Positions 7,300-15,913 are shown, numbered from the stretch's first letter. The stretch: 20,018 nt of DNA from Sphaerochaetaceae bacterium (GCA_023231265.1 JALNVT010000022.1:1-20018), one strand, 5' to 3'. Notes: generated from the sequence alone by a model not told the origin. Translations and numbers: made by a program.

Positions 7300-7337
7300 C
7301 TTTCGTATCGAAAGGACATGCTACACGCATGCCCTTT
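7300..7337 (-). promoter_or_regulatory. Two overlapping, mutually exclusive hairpins in the thrC leader
   Basis: On the minus-strand transcript, AAAGGGCATGC (7337-7327) pairs with GCATGTCCTTT (7321-7311) around a 5-base loop. CTTTCG (7314-7309) pairs with CGAAAG (7305-7300). Both need bases 7311-7314, so only one can form fully. The second hairpin takes in the first two bases of the thrC ribosome binding site (7301-7296). No T run follows, so these are not terminators. Confidence 0.45.
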
Positions 7338-7380
7338 CTTAATTTTATAAATTCCTGTTTTTATTTAATCAATTCAGGGA

Positions 7381-8850
7381 TTATTTACCACTTTTAATTT
7401 CAGTATTGAAAGCTTCAATCAACTCGTCAATTTTTGCAGTTGTTTTTGGAAGTTCTTCCCAATAAGTCTTGTCATACCACTGTCTGTTGATCTCTTCATA
7501 AGTTTTACCCTGCTGTTCAACCCAAGTGTAGTATTTAAGATTATGGATTCTCAATCTATCGTAGTAGTTGAGCTCTGCCATGTTTGCAATATTTTGACCC
7601 ATCAAAGCTTTATAATAGATACGGATGCTATCATCTCTATCACATACACCCATCTGGTCTTCAAGTTCTTTTAGTCTAGAAGTATACATTTCACTTGAAT
7701 CTGTCAACACTGTTAGAATAACTGCATCTTCATCCATTTCATAGTACTTTGCAACTTTCATAGCACCAAGAACGTTACCAACACCACTGATACCATATGA
7801 TTCAAGATTATCAATATCGCTCTGACTTACGCCTTTCTCTGCAAGATATTTCTTACCTTCAGGTTCATTGAACATTCGGTAAACATCCATACAATCTTCA
7901 TCATCGATTGCAACAACCATATCTGTGTTTCTAACATTGTGAATCCAAGGTACATGCTTATCACCAATACCTTCAATTCTATGACCACCAAAACCATTTC
8001 TTAGTAGAGTAGGGCACTGAAGAGCTTCTGCTGCTACAACCTTGATTCCAGGGTATTCTTTTTTAAGATGATCACCAGCTGCTAAAGTACCACCTGAACC
8101 AGTTGCACTTACGTAAGCCTTTACATCTTCATCCTTAATTCCTAATTTATGACATACATCAATCATTGCTTGACCTGTGCATTCATAGTGCCATAGGTAG
8201 TTTTCAAACTGTTCAAACTGATTGAAAATTACAATATGTGAACCACGTTCAGCATCAAGTTCATGACATTTATCAAAGATTTCTTTTACATTTGATTCAC
8301 AACCTGGAGTTGCAATAACTTCACCAGCTACAGTTTTTAACCAGTTGAATCTCTCCTGACTCATTTCTTCTGGAAGAATAGCAATTGAAGAACAACCTAA
8401 TAATGCAGAGTTATAAGCACCACCACGACAGTAGTTACCAGTTGAAGGCCATACAGCCTGTTGGTCTACAGAGTCGAAGTTACCAGTTACTAGAGCTGGA
8501 GCCAAACAAGCATAAGTTGCACCAACTTTATGAACACCACAAGGGAACCATTTACCAGCTAATGCAATGATTCTAGCTTTTACACCGCTGATTTCGCGAG
8601 GAACTTCAATGAAGTTTACATCACCAAATTTGCCGTCTTTAGCTTTTGGTTCATTGTGCCAAGTAATTCTGTATAAGTTAACAGGATCAACATCCCAAAG
8701 ACCTGTCTTTGAAAGCTTGTCCTTGATATCATCAGAAACTGTACTTGGATTTAACATCTCTTTGAATGTTGGAAGTAGTATTCCTTTTTCTCGACAACGT
8801 TTGATGTTCTTCTGGCGAATCTTATCATTTACTTCTAAGTTTATTAACAT
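7381..8850 (-). CDS. Uncharacterised fold-type II PLP-dependent enzyme (cysteine synthase/lyase superfamily)
   Basis: 489 residues. The start at 8850 has AAGGAG about 9 bases upstream. The protein belongs to the tryptophan synthase beta/cysteine synthase/threonine dehydratase superfamily. The likely PLP lysine is Lys108 in CGVHKVGA, the substrate loop is PSTGNYCRGG (135-144), and the glycine-rich phosphate cup is SATGSGGTLAAG (248-259). It has long extensions at both ends, about 90 residues before the catalytic core and about 100 after it, well above the 300-400 residues of simple cysteine synthases. Sequence alone does not set the substrate. Divergent position beside the ygfK cluster suggests an elimination or deamination step in purine-derived amino-acid catabolism. 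The E. coli cluster has a different PLP lyase, the diaminopropionate ammonia-lyase YgeX, in this role. This is inference. Confidence 0.85.
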   Translation of the reverse strand: MLINLEVNDKIRQKNIKRCREKGILLPTFKEMLNPSTVSDDIKDKLSKTGLWDVDPVNLYRITWHNEPKAKDGKFGDVNFIEVPREISGVKARIIALAGKWFPCGVHKVGATYACLAPALVTGNFDSVDQQAVWPSTGNYCRGGAYNSALLGCSSIAILPEEMSQERFNWLKTVAGEVIATPGCESNVKEIFDKCHELDAERGSHIVIFNQFEQFENYLWHYECTGQAMIDVCHKLGIKDEDVKAYVSATGSGGTLAAGDHLKKEYPGIKVVAAEALQCPTLLRNGFGGHRIEGIGDKHVPWIHNVRNTDMVVAIDDEDCMDVYRMFNEPEGKKYLAEKGVSQSDIDNLESYGISGVGNVLGAMKVAKYYEMDEDAVILTVLTDSSEMYTSRLKELEDQMGVCDRDDSIRIYYKALMGQNIANMAELNYYDRLRIHNLKYYTWVEQQGKTYEEINRQWYDKTYWEELPKTTAKIDELIEAFNTEIKSGK

Positions 8851-8893
8851 AGTTTATAACTCCTTCTCTTGGTTGCAATAAATTTCTTAGTTA

Positions 8894-8921
8894 ATTATAG
8901 CTTATATTGAACCTTTGTAAA
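8894..8921 (-). promoter_or_regulatory. Promoter of the PLP enzyme-thrC operon
   Basis: Minus-strand TTTACA (8921-8916), a 16-base spacer, then a consensus TATAAT (8899-8894), 43 bases before the start codon. Confidence 0.7.
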
Positions 8922-9442
8922 GAAAAATCTCAAAAAATTTTATTATATGTTATTTTCTACTCTAATTACTTCGTAAAATGTAATTTTTAATTACTCAAAA
9001 TTTGTTTTAGTTAAATATATGATTAAAAAGTATTTACTAGCATTTACGATATTGTGGAACTGTAATTATTATACAAATTGTTATATAGATAACAGAGATA
9101 AAAGGTGCAATAAATTTTAATATTTCTTTACAAAATTTACAATTGATGATACTTTCTTATGTAATCTTATAATATATTCTATAGTTGAAGTGGTAAAGTC
9201 ATCTATCAAGAATTCAAATTTTTTCCAAAATTCTTTTATTTTATACACCAAAAAAAGAATTTCTAAATACTTTATACAAATTTATAATTAATATTATGAA
9301 AACCTGTATCTGTTTTTTACTGATCTTATGCTAAAGACGAAAATAATTTAAAAAGTACTATATATATGCTTAGCTCATCTTGAAAAGATAGGTAGTTTTG
9401 CATATAGTAATGGAGAATGTTGCAATTTGTTGCAGAAAATTG
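8922..9442. other. Divergent intergenic region between the PLP operon and ygfK
   Basis: Very AT-rich, with no coding frame I can support. It holds a 16-base inverted repeat TGTTAT-ATAG-ATAACA at 9079-9094, a TACTAGCA at 9035-9042, and a GTTGCA pair at 9419-9424 and 9429-9434 just before the ygfK -35 box. It is long enough for several regulator sites controlling both directions. Confidence 0.5.
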
Positions 9443-9470
9443 TTGACATATAGTAAATACGCTTTAGAAT
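9443..9470 (+). promoter_or_regulatory. Promoter of the ygfK operon
   Basis: TTGACA at 9443-9448, a 16-base spacer, and TAGAAT at 9465-9470. The predicted start is near 9477, giving a leader of about 45 bases. The inverted repeat GCTAG-TATTT-CTAGC at 9486-9500 lies just past the start site, where a repressor would act. Confidence 0.7.
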
Positions 9471-9523
9471 AGAAGGTATGAACTTGCTAGTATTTCTAGC
9501 GATACAGAATTAAGGAGTTAACA

Positions 9524-12500
9524 ATGGGTGATATCATGCGTCCAGTTCCTTTTGGGGAACTAATTAACAGAATCTCTGGTGAGTATAGAAACCAGAACTC
9601 AATATTTGGTTTATCCAAAGACCAATTCTTCAAAGATGACAGAAAAAAATCAATTGATGTATTCAGCCAGAGTTGTACCACACCAGTAGGTCCAGCAGCT
9701 GGACCACATTCTCAATTAGCACAAAATATAATAACTAGCTATTTAGCTGGTGCTCGTTTTGTAGAAGTAAAGACTGTTCAAATTATGGATACTCTTGAAA
9801 TTCCAAAACCTTGTATTGATGCTAGAGATGAAGGCTATAACACAGAATGGTCAACAGAATATACATTAGAGAAAGCTTGGGATGAATATGCTAAAGCTTG
9901 GATCATTTGTTACTTAATTGAAGCATTGATGAATAAAGGTGAAGTAACAGAACCAACCTTTATTTTCAACATGTCTGTAGGTTACGATCTAGCAGGTATC
10001 AAAACTCCTAAAATGCAAAAATATATTGATTCTATGATGGATGCATCATTAAATCCTAAGTTCAACGAATACTTAGAAGAACTTGATGCCTTATTAAAAG
10101 AAAAAGATTTATTTGCAGGTTCAGATTGGGCTGGTATGGAAGATAAAATGGCTGACTTACCAAGCAAAATTTCAAAGAACATTGTAAAAGGTGTTACATT
10201 GTCAACAATGCACGGTTGTCCTCCAAAAGAAATTGAAGCAATCTGTAACTACATGTTGACTGAAAAGAAAATCGATACATTTGTTAAATTAAATCCAACA
10301 TTATTAGGTTATGATAAAGTAAGAGAGATTTTAGATGGTCTTGGTTATGATTATCTACACCTATCACGTACTTCATTTGAAAAAGACCTACAGTATGCAG
10401 ATGCAGTTTCTATGTTACATAGACTTGTGGATGTTGCAAAAGAGAACGGAAGACAATTCGGTGTCAAACTTACAAACACTTTAGGTTCTGTAAATGACCA
10501 AGGATACCTTCCAGGTGATGAGATGTATGCTTCAGGTAGAGCTTTGATGCCAATCAGTGTTAACGTTGCTGCAAAACTTTCAAGAGAATTTAACGGAACT
10601 CTTCCTGTTTCTTACTCTGGTGGTGCAAATGCATTAACAATTTCTGATATTTTTGAAACAGGTATCAGACCTATTACTGTTGCAACAGATATGCTTCATC
10701 CAGGTGGTTATTCTAGATTGGCACAGATGGCAACTATCTTATCCAAGAGCAAATACTGGGATATGGATAAAATCGACGTTGAAAAATTAAACAAACTAGC
10801 TGATACATGTCTTTCAAGCAAATATTTAGATAAAGCTTTCAGAGGTACTGATAAAGTAGCTGTTGATGAAAAGCTTCCAATGTTTGATTGTTACATAGCT
10901 CCTTGTCAAGAAGCTTGTCCAATTCACCAAGACATTCCAGATTACGTTGAATTGATGGCTGAAGGCAAATATGCTGAAGCATTGACTGTAATTTACATGA
11001 AGAACCCTCTTCCTTATATAACAGGTCTCATCTGTGATCACCAGTGTCAAACTTGCTGTTCACGTAAGGACTATGAAGGTAGCGTACAGATTCGTGAGAT
11101 CAAAAAATTGGCTGTTGAAAATGGTTTCAAAGGTTTCAAGGATATGTGGGTAACCAGCGAAAAGAGTGACTTCAAAGTTGCTGTAATCGGTGCAGGTCCT
11201 GCAGGTCTATCTGCTGCATTCTTCCTAGCTCGTTCTGGTTTCCAGGTACAGATCTTTGAAAAAGAAGAAACAGCTGGTGGTGTAGTAAGAAATGTTATTC
11301 CTGAATTCAGAATTCCTGAAGAAGCAATCAACAGTGATGTAGAATTCATCAAAGCAAATGGTGTTGATATCAAATTTGGTGCTACAAAAGAAGAAACCAA
11401 AGTTGAGGCTTTAAAGAAAGCTGGTTATGACTATATCTTCTTTGCAATTGGTACAGAAAAAGACAATCCTTATTCATTGAAGGGTGGAGATGATATCGTA
11501 ATTGAAGCATTGCCATTCTTAAGATCATTCAGATTGGGTTCTGATGGTGTAAAACTTGGTAAGCATGTTGTAATTCTTGGTGCTGGTAACGTTGCAATGG
11601 ATGCAGCTCGTGCAGCAAAACGTGTTGACGGTGTTGAAGATGTAACTATTGTTTATCGAAGAACAGTAAAAGAAATGCCTGCGGACATGGAAGAATATGA
11701 ATACACATTAGAAGATGGTATCAAATACTTATTCTTAACAAACCCTAGTGAATACAATGATGGTGTTCTGACTCTTAACAAGATGGAATTGGGTGAACCT
11801 GATGAATCTGGTAGAAGAAGACCTATCGCAACTGATGAAACATTCACAATGCCTTGTGACAGCATCATTACAGCTATTGCATCTCATGTTGATACAGATA
11901 TGACCAACTACTATGGCCTACCTTGTGATGAAAGAGGTCGTGTTGTATACGATAAAGATACTTTGGAATCTCCACTAGAAGGTGTTTACCTTGTTGGTGA
12001 TATGACAACAGGTCCATCTGTTGTAGTAAAATGTATTGCATCTGCTAGAAAAGGTGTTGAAGCTCTGCTTGATACAATTCTTGGAAAAGAGAATGGTGAC
12101 CAATCTTGTGGATGTGGAGATCCTGATTGCGATTGTGATCATGATCATGAACATGACGAAGAATCATGTGGATGTGGATGTGACGACGATGATGACGATG
12201 ATGATGTTGACATGGAAGCAGTTGTTGCTGAAGAGAATAGATATTACAAAGAACTTCGCGATAAGAAAGGCAAGATTACAGAACAGGTAAGTGCTGATGC
12301 TAAGAATTTCTTAGAAACAGAAGGTCTTAGATGTAACGAATGTTCTTACTTATGTAACAAATGTGTTGAAGTTTGTCCTAACCGTGCAAACATAACAGTT
12401 GATGTTAGAAACACAGGAATGTTCACAGATCCTTTCCAGATTGTACACATCGATGCTTACTGTAACGAATGTGGTAACTGTGAAACTTTCTGTCCATACA

Positions 12501-12748
12501 TTGGTGCACCATATAAAGATAAATTTACTCTATTCTCAAGAAGAGATGATTTTGAAAATTCAACAAACAGTGGTTTCTTGGCTGAAGGTCAGGACATCAC
12601 AATTAGATTGGATGGTAAACTTTATCAATGTCAATTCAATGCTGAGGGACTACTTGAAGGTGATGAAGGCGTAAGCGACGAAGTTGCAGCAATCATTGAA
12701 GAAATTTACCTTTCATATAGTTACTTACTGGGTGAAGTAGAAGACTAA
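9524..12748 (+). CDS. ygfK: YgfK: FAD/Fe-S oxidoreductase of the urate/selenium-dependent hydroxylase cluster
   Basis: 1074 residues; AAGGAG lies 6 bases before the ATG, and MGDIMRP matches the start I recall for E. coli YgfK. Databases call it 'putative selenate reductase subunit', but genetics in E. coli ties it to anaerobic urate breakdown. Domain order: a dihydroorotate dehydrogenase-like barrel (1 to about 440), with GVTLSTMHGCPP and KLTNTLG; a GltD-like iron-sulfur segment with Cys456, 461, 465, 504, 508, 511 and 512; an FAD Rossmann fold VAVIGAGPAGLSAA (552-565); an NAD(P)H fold VVILGAGNVAMDAA (682-695); VYLVGDM; then an unusual Cys/His/Asp-rich linker (862-896). A C-terminal two-cluster ferredoxin domain follows, with Cys937, 940, 944, 947, 951 and Cys980, 983, 986, 990. 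It probably passes electrons between NAD(P)H and a partner enzyme. First gene of the operon, 18 bases before ssnA. Confidence 0.96.
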   Translation: MGDIMRPVPFGELINRISGEYRNQNSIFGLSKDQFFKDDRKKSIDVFSQSCTTPVGPAAGPHSQLAQNIITSYLAGARFVEVKTVQIMDTLEIPKPCIDARDEGYNTEWSTEYTLEKAWDEYAKAWIICYLIEALMNKGEVTEPTFIFNMSVGYDLAGIKTPKMQKYIDSMMDASLNPKFNEYLEELDALLKEKDLFAGSDWAGMEDKMADLPSKISKNIVKGVTLSTMHGCPPKEIEAICNYMLTEKKIDTFVKLNPTLLGYDKVREILDGLGYDYLHLSRTSFEKDLQYADAVSMLHRLVDVAKENGRQFGVKLTNTLGSVNDQGYLPGDEMYASGRALMPISVNVAAKLSREFNGTLPVSYSGGANALTISDIFETGIRPITVATDMLHPGGYSRLAQMATILSKSKYWDMDKIDVEKLNKLADTCLSSKYLDKAFRGTDKVAVDEKLPMFDCYIAPCQEACPIHQDIPDYVELMAEGKYAEALTVIYMKNPLPYITGLICDHQCQTCCSRKDYEGSVQIREIKKLAVENGFKGFKDMWVTSEKSDFKVAVIGAGPAGLSAAFFLARSGFQVQIFEKEETAGGVVRNVIPEFRIPEEAINSDVEFIKANGVDIKFGATKEETKVEALKKAGYDYIFFAIGTEKDNPYSLKGGDDIVIEALPFLRSFRLGSDGVKLGKHVVILGAGNVAMDAARAAKRVDGVEDVTIVYRRTVKEMPADMEEYEYTLEDGIKYLFLTNPSEYNDGVLTLNKMELGEPDESGRRRPIATDETFTMPCDSIITAIASHVDTDMTNYYGLPCDERGRVVYDKDTLESPLEGVYLVGDMTTGPSVVVKCIASARKGVEALLDTILGKENGDQSCGCGDPDCDCDHDHEHDEESCGCGCDDDDDDDDVDMEAVVAEENRYYKELRDKKGKITEQVSADAKNFLETEGLRCNECSYLCNKCVEVCPNRANITVDVRNTGMFTDPFQIVHIDAYCNECGNCETFCPYIGAPYKDKFTLFSRRDDFENSTNSGFLAEGQDITIRLDGKLYQCQFNAEGLLEGDEGVSDEVAAIIEEIYLSYSYLLGEVED

Positions 12749-12766
12749 AAACAAAAGGATACATAA

Positions 12767-14080
12767 ATGGACACTCTATTTAAAAATGTAAGAATAATGC
12801 AAACAAGACCTCCTTTTGAGGTTCAAGAGAATATGGATGTTCTAGTACAGGGCGATAAAATCGCCCGTATTGGAAAGGACATTGAGAGTAAAGGTGCAAA
12901 AATTGTAAATGGCGATGGTAAGACATTGATGCCAGGTAACGTTTGTTCTCATCACCATTACTACAGTGGCTTATCTCGTGGTATGTTGATCAATGCTGGC
13001 CCTCAAACAGATCTCATCCAAATTCTAAAAGAATGGTGGTGGAGACTTGATAGAGGACTGGATGAAGAAGCAACATATTACTCTTCATTGATTTGTTCTT
13101 TAGATGCAATTGCAGCAGGTACAACTTCTGTAGTTGATCACCATGCAAGTCCTAATTATATAAAGGGCTCACTTTCAACCATTGCTAAGGGAATGGATGA
13201 AGTTGGACTCAGAGGTATGACTTGTTATGAAGTAACAGATCGCAACCGTGGAATGGCTGAAGTTGAAGAGGGCGTACAGGAAAATGTTGATTTTGCAACA
13301 TCAGGTACAACTGATATGGTCAAAGCTATGATCGGTGGTCATGCATTATTTACAATTCCTGATGAAGGTTTGAAATTGATGAGTGATGCTGTAAAGCAAA
13401 CTGGATGTGGAATGCACATTCACGTAGCTGAAGGCGAATATGATCAGATTTTCTCTCATCATAAATACAACAAAGACATCGTAAGACGTCTTGATGATTT
13501 TGATCTATTGAGTGACAACACATTGCTAGTTCATGGTATTTTCTTGAATGATGATGAAATTGATCTTTTGAATGAAAGAGGCTGTTTCTTTGCCCACAAT
13601 CCAAGATCAAACATGAACAACCAAATTGGTTACAGTGATAAATTACCAAAGGTTAAGAAATTGATCATGGGTACAGACGGTTGCGGTGGTAACATGTTCG
13701 AAGAATGTAAGATTGCTTTCTTCAAGAACAGAGATGCTAAAGGACCTTTCTGGCCAAATGACTTTGTTGCAGCTATGAACAGAGGTAATGATTTAATTTC
13801 AACTTACTTTGAAGGTGATTATGGTCAAGTTAAAGAAGGCTTTAAAGCTGACTTAACATTGCTTGATTATCATGCACCAACTCCAATTCTACCAGGAAAT
13901 GCTGCAGGCCATTTTGTATGGGGCATGAGCAGTAATTCAGTTCATTCTGTAATGATAAATGGTAAGATGGTGATGGAAAACAGAGAATTCCCTGGAATTG
14001 ATGTTAACAAAATCTACTCTGAAGCTGCTAAAGTTGCAGAAAGAGTTTGGAAAAAAGTAGACACATTAGAAGCTAGATAA
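12767..14080 (+). CDS. ssnA: SsnA: amidohydrolase of the purine/selenium cluster
   Basis: 437 residues, close to the E. coli SsnA length. It belongs to the metal-dependent amidohydrolase (aminohydrolase/chlorohydrolase) superfamily and acts in the cytoplasm. Its exact substrate is not established from sequence; genetics places it in anaerobic urate or purine degradation. Metal-site motifs are visible: CSHHHYYSGLSRG (His62 and His64 as likely ligands), WWWRLDR, VVDHHASP, HIHVAEG, LLVHGIFLN, and GTDGCGGNM with the catalytic Asp. HNPRSNMNN and AGHFVWGM are SsnA-typical. The gene follows ygfK by 18 bases behind AAAGGA, so the two should be co-transcribed and translated in similar amounts. Confidence 0.95.
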   Translation: MDTLFKNVRIMQTRPPFEVQENMDVLVQGDKIARIGKDIESKGAKIVNGDGKTLMPGNVCSHHHYYSGLSRGMLINAGPQTDLIQILKEWWWRLDRGLDEEATYYSSLICSLDAIAAGTTSVVDHHASPNYIKGSLSTIAKGMDEVGLRGMTCYEVTDRNRGMAEVEEGVQENVDFATSGTTDMVKAMIGGHALFTIPDEGLKLMSDAVKQTGCGMHIHVAEGEYDQIFSHHKYNKDIVRRLDDFDLLSDNTLLVHGIFLNDDEIDLLNERGCFFAHNPRSNMNNQIGYSDKLPKVKKLIMGTDGCGGNMFEECKIAFFKNRDAKGPFWPNDFVAAMNRGNDLISTYFEGDYGQVKEGFKADLTLLDYHAPTPILPGNAAGHFVWGMSSNSVHSVMINGKMVMENREFPGIDVNKIYSEAAKVAERVWKKVDTLEAR

Positions 14081-14145
14081 TTTGGCTTTTGAAATAAACG
14101 TACAATATATTTAAATTTAGGCCTATGGCCGAGGAGAAATACAAA

Positions 14146-15360
14146 ATGGGTATTGAAGAACAGATCAGAGCAAAAGCTGCTGAATACAGTGATTACACTG
14201 CTAAGAACCTTTCAAAAATGGTTCAGGTTAAAAGTTACAGTGGTCAAGAAGAAGGCGTATGTCGTCTTATTGTAGACCTATGTAAAGAAGCTAATTTCGA
14301 TGAAGTTTACATTGATGATTTAGGTTCTGTAATCGGTAGAGTTGGTAATGGTCCTAAATCCATAGCTTTTGATGCTCATATCGATACTGTTGAAGTTGGA
14401 AATATGAAAAACTGGGATTTCGATCCTTTCAGTGGCGAAATTGTTGATGGCCTTGTAAAAGGTAGAGGTACTTCTGACCAAGAAGGTGGTGCTGCTTCAA
14501 TGATCACAGCTGGTCGTATTCTTAAAGAATTAGGCTATGACAAAGAATATACATGTTACTTCACATTCACTGTAATGGAAGAAGACTGTGATGGTATGTG
14601 TTGGAAGTATCTAATTGAAGAAGAAAATTTCAAACCAGATCTAGTTGTTTCAACAGAACCTACAACATGTCAACTTTACAGAGGACACAGAGGTCGTATG
14701 GAAATTAGAATTATCCTTCGTGGTATTTCTTGTCATGGTAGTGCTCCAGAAAGAGGGGTAAGTGCTTCTTACAAAGCTTCTCGTGCAGCATTAGCAATTG
14801 AACAGTTGAACAAAGACCTACAGCCAGATGAAGATAACTTCCTAGGAAAAGGTACCATTACCGTTTCTCAGATGGACGTTAGAGGACCTTCACAGTGTGC
14901 AGTTACTGACTACGCAATGCTTTATTGTGACAGACGTTTGACTTGGGGTGAAGATGCAGATCTAGCTATCAGCCAGGTTACAGAATATGTTTGTAAAGCA
15001 ACTGGTGATAAACCTGAAGATATCGTTGTTGAAATGCCTAATTATGAAAAAACTGGTTGGACCAAAAAAGAATATAGTCAAGAATTATATTTCCCTACAT
15101 GGAAGATTCCAGAAGATTCAATGTTGGTACAGGCTGGTGTTAGAGCTCATAAAGCACTATTCGGCAAAGCTCCTACTGTTGATAAATGGACTTTCTCAAC
15201 AAACTGTGTAGCAACTACAGGACGTCATAAGATTCCAGCTATTGGTTTCGGCCCTGGTGATGAAAATCAAGCTCATGCACCAAACGAAATTACAAGAGTT
15301 AAAGATCTTGAAATCTGTGCAGCATTCTATGCAATGTTACCTTACAGTTTATCTAAATAA
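14146..15360 (+). CDS. ygeY: YgeY: M20-family metallohydrolase of the purine/selenium cluster
   Basis: 404 residues from the ATG at 14146, preferred over an in-frame ATG at 14125 because GAGGAG (14131-14136) sits 9 bases before 14146 and nothing suitable precedes 14125. M20/DapE-like enzymes use two zinc ions to hydrolyse amide bonds. All metal motifs are present: DAHIDTV, GRGTSDQEGG, MEEDCDG with the catalytic Glu pair, STEPT, and HAPNE near the C-terminus. SCHGSAPERG marks the dimerisation (lid) domain. KNWDFDP and VDKWTFSTN are characteristic of YgeY. It probably hydrolyses a ring-opened purine product such as a ureido or amido acid (inference). It is the last gene before a terminator and lies 65 bases after ssnA. 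Confidence 0.93.
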   Translation: MGIEEQIRAKAAEYSDYTAKNLSKMVQVKSYSGQEEGVCRLIVDLCKEANFDEVYIDDLGSVIGRVGNGPKSIAFDAHIDTVEVGNMKNWDFDPFSGEIVDGLVKGRGTSDQEGGAASMITAGRILKELGYDKEYTCYFTFTVMEEDCDGMCWKYLIEEENFKPDLVVSTEPTTCQLYRGHRGRMEIRIILRGISCHGSAPERGVSASYKASRAALAIEQLNKDLQPDEDNFLGKGTITVSQMDVRGPSQCAVTDYAMLYCDRRLTWGEDADLAISQVTEYVCKATGDKPEDIVVEMPNYEKTGWTKKEYSQELYFPTWKIPEDSMLVQAGVRAHKALFGKAPTVDKWTFSTNCVATTGRHKIPAIGFGPGDENQAHAPNEITRVKDLEICAAFYAMLPYSLSK

Positions 15361-15386
15361 TTTATTAAATTGTTAATTTAAGTAAT

Positions 15387-15415
15387 GGACCATCCGAAAG
15401 GGTGGTCCTTATTTT
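15387..15415 (+). terminator. Rho-independent terminator after ygeY
   Basis: GGACCATCC (15387-15395), a GAAA tetraloop, and GGGTGGTCC (15400-15408) form a 9-bp stem with one T-G pair, followed by TTATTTT. It separates the ygfK-ssnA-ygeY unit from the next operon. Confidence 0.88.
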
Positions 15416-15753
15416 GGCCTTCAACTTTGTTTTTTTGCAGATCTTCACATTCTTATGAGCTGCAGTTTTATTAAATTGAACTCATAAATGATGATGTTTA
15501 AAAGTTCAATAATAAAAGCAATATAACATATGTCGGTAACAAAACTTTTCTAATTATTCATCTGCACAGACAATTCATTGCAACTGGTACCAAAAGTTGG
15601 TACCAAATGTCGTTACTCCATGATTATCTAATAGTTCATTATATTTTAAAAAATATGATGGTTTTCATAATTCTATAGTTCTTTTTTTAGTGATATATAA
15701 ATTTGAGTGTGTAAAACTTGAGTGATACTAAAAAAAATACATACAAAAAAATA
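15416..15753. other. AT-rich intergenic region upstream of the deaminase operon
   Basis: No gene seen. It holds two TGGTACCA palindromes at 15585-15592 and 15598-15605, and an alternative promoter TTGAGT-17-TACTAA at 15703-15731. Confidence 0.5.
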
Positions 15754-15782
15754 TTGCGAATCTGCAATAAATGCATTATTAT
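15754..15782 (+). promoter_or_regulatory. Promoter of the 8-oxoguanine deaminase-ygfM-xdhD operon
   Basis: TTGCGA at 15754-15759, a 17-base spacer, and TATTAT at 15777-15782. The transcript would start near 15789, just before the first leader hairpin. TTGC and GCAA at 15754-15767 also form a short inverted repeat over the -35 box. A second candidate lies at 15703-15731, so the assignment is tentative. Confidence 0.5.
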
Positions 15783-15799
15783 ATAGCTAGGTAAATATT

Positions 15800-15913
15800 G
15801 ATGATACAAACTGATTGAGTATCATCTAAAATACATTTTGTTTAGGTAAACGTAAGATTTGAATGCAGATGTCTGAATTCAAATCGGAAACACCAAAATA
15901 TTGTTTTAAAACA
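15800..15913 (+). promoter_or_regulatory. Structured leader (successive hairpins) before the deaminase gene
   Basis: Three inverted repeats in a row. GATGATAC/GTATCATC lies at 15800-15807 and 15819-15826 (8 bp, 11-base loop). GATTTGAAT/ATTCAAATC lies at 15856-15864 and 15877-15885, with an inner CAGA/TCTG pair. A 12-base palindrome TGTTTTAAAACA lies at 15902-15913, just before the AGGGGG ribosome binding site. The middle stem is flanked by AGGTAAACGTAAG and CGGAAACACC, where GGT and ACC could close an outer helix and leave a purine-rich internal loop. This looks like a regulatory RNA or operator cluster; I cannot match it to a known class. Confidence 0.5.

Noticed and set aside
12036..12290. 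Alternative plus-strand frame with Met/Asp/Val-rich translation inside ygfK
   Set aside because: It is a shadow of the GAT/GAC-rich insert of ygfK, with no ribosome site and no independent coding signs.
9524..12748. YgfK as a dihydropyrimidine dehydrogenase or glutamate synthase small subunit
   Set aside because: The domains are similar, but the order (dehydrogenase-like barrel first, ferredoxin domain last) and start-to-end likeness to YgfK fit the latter.
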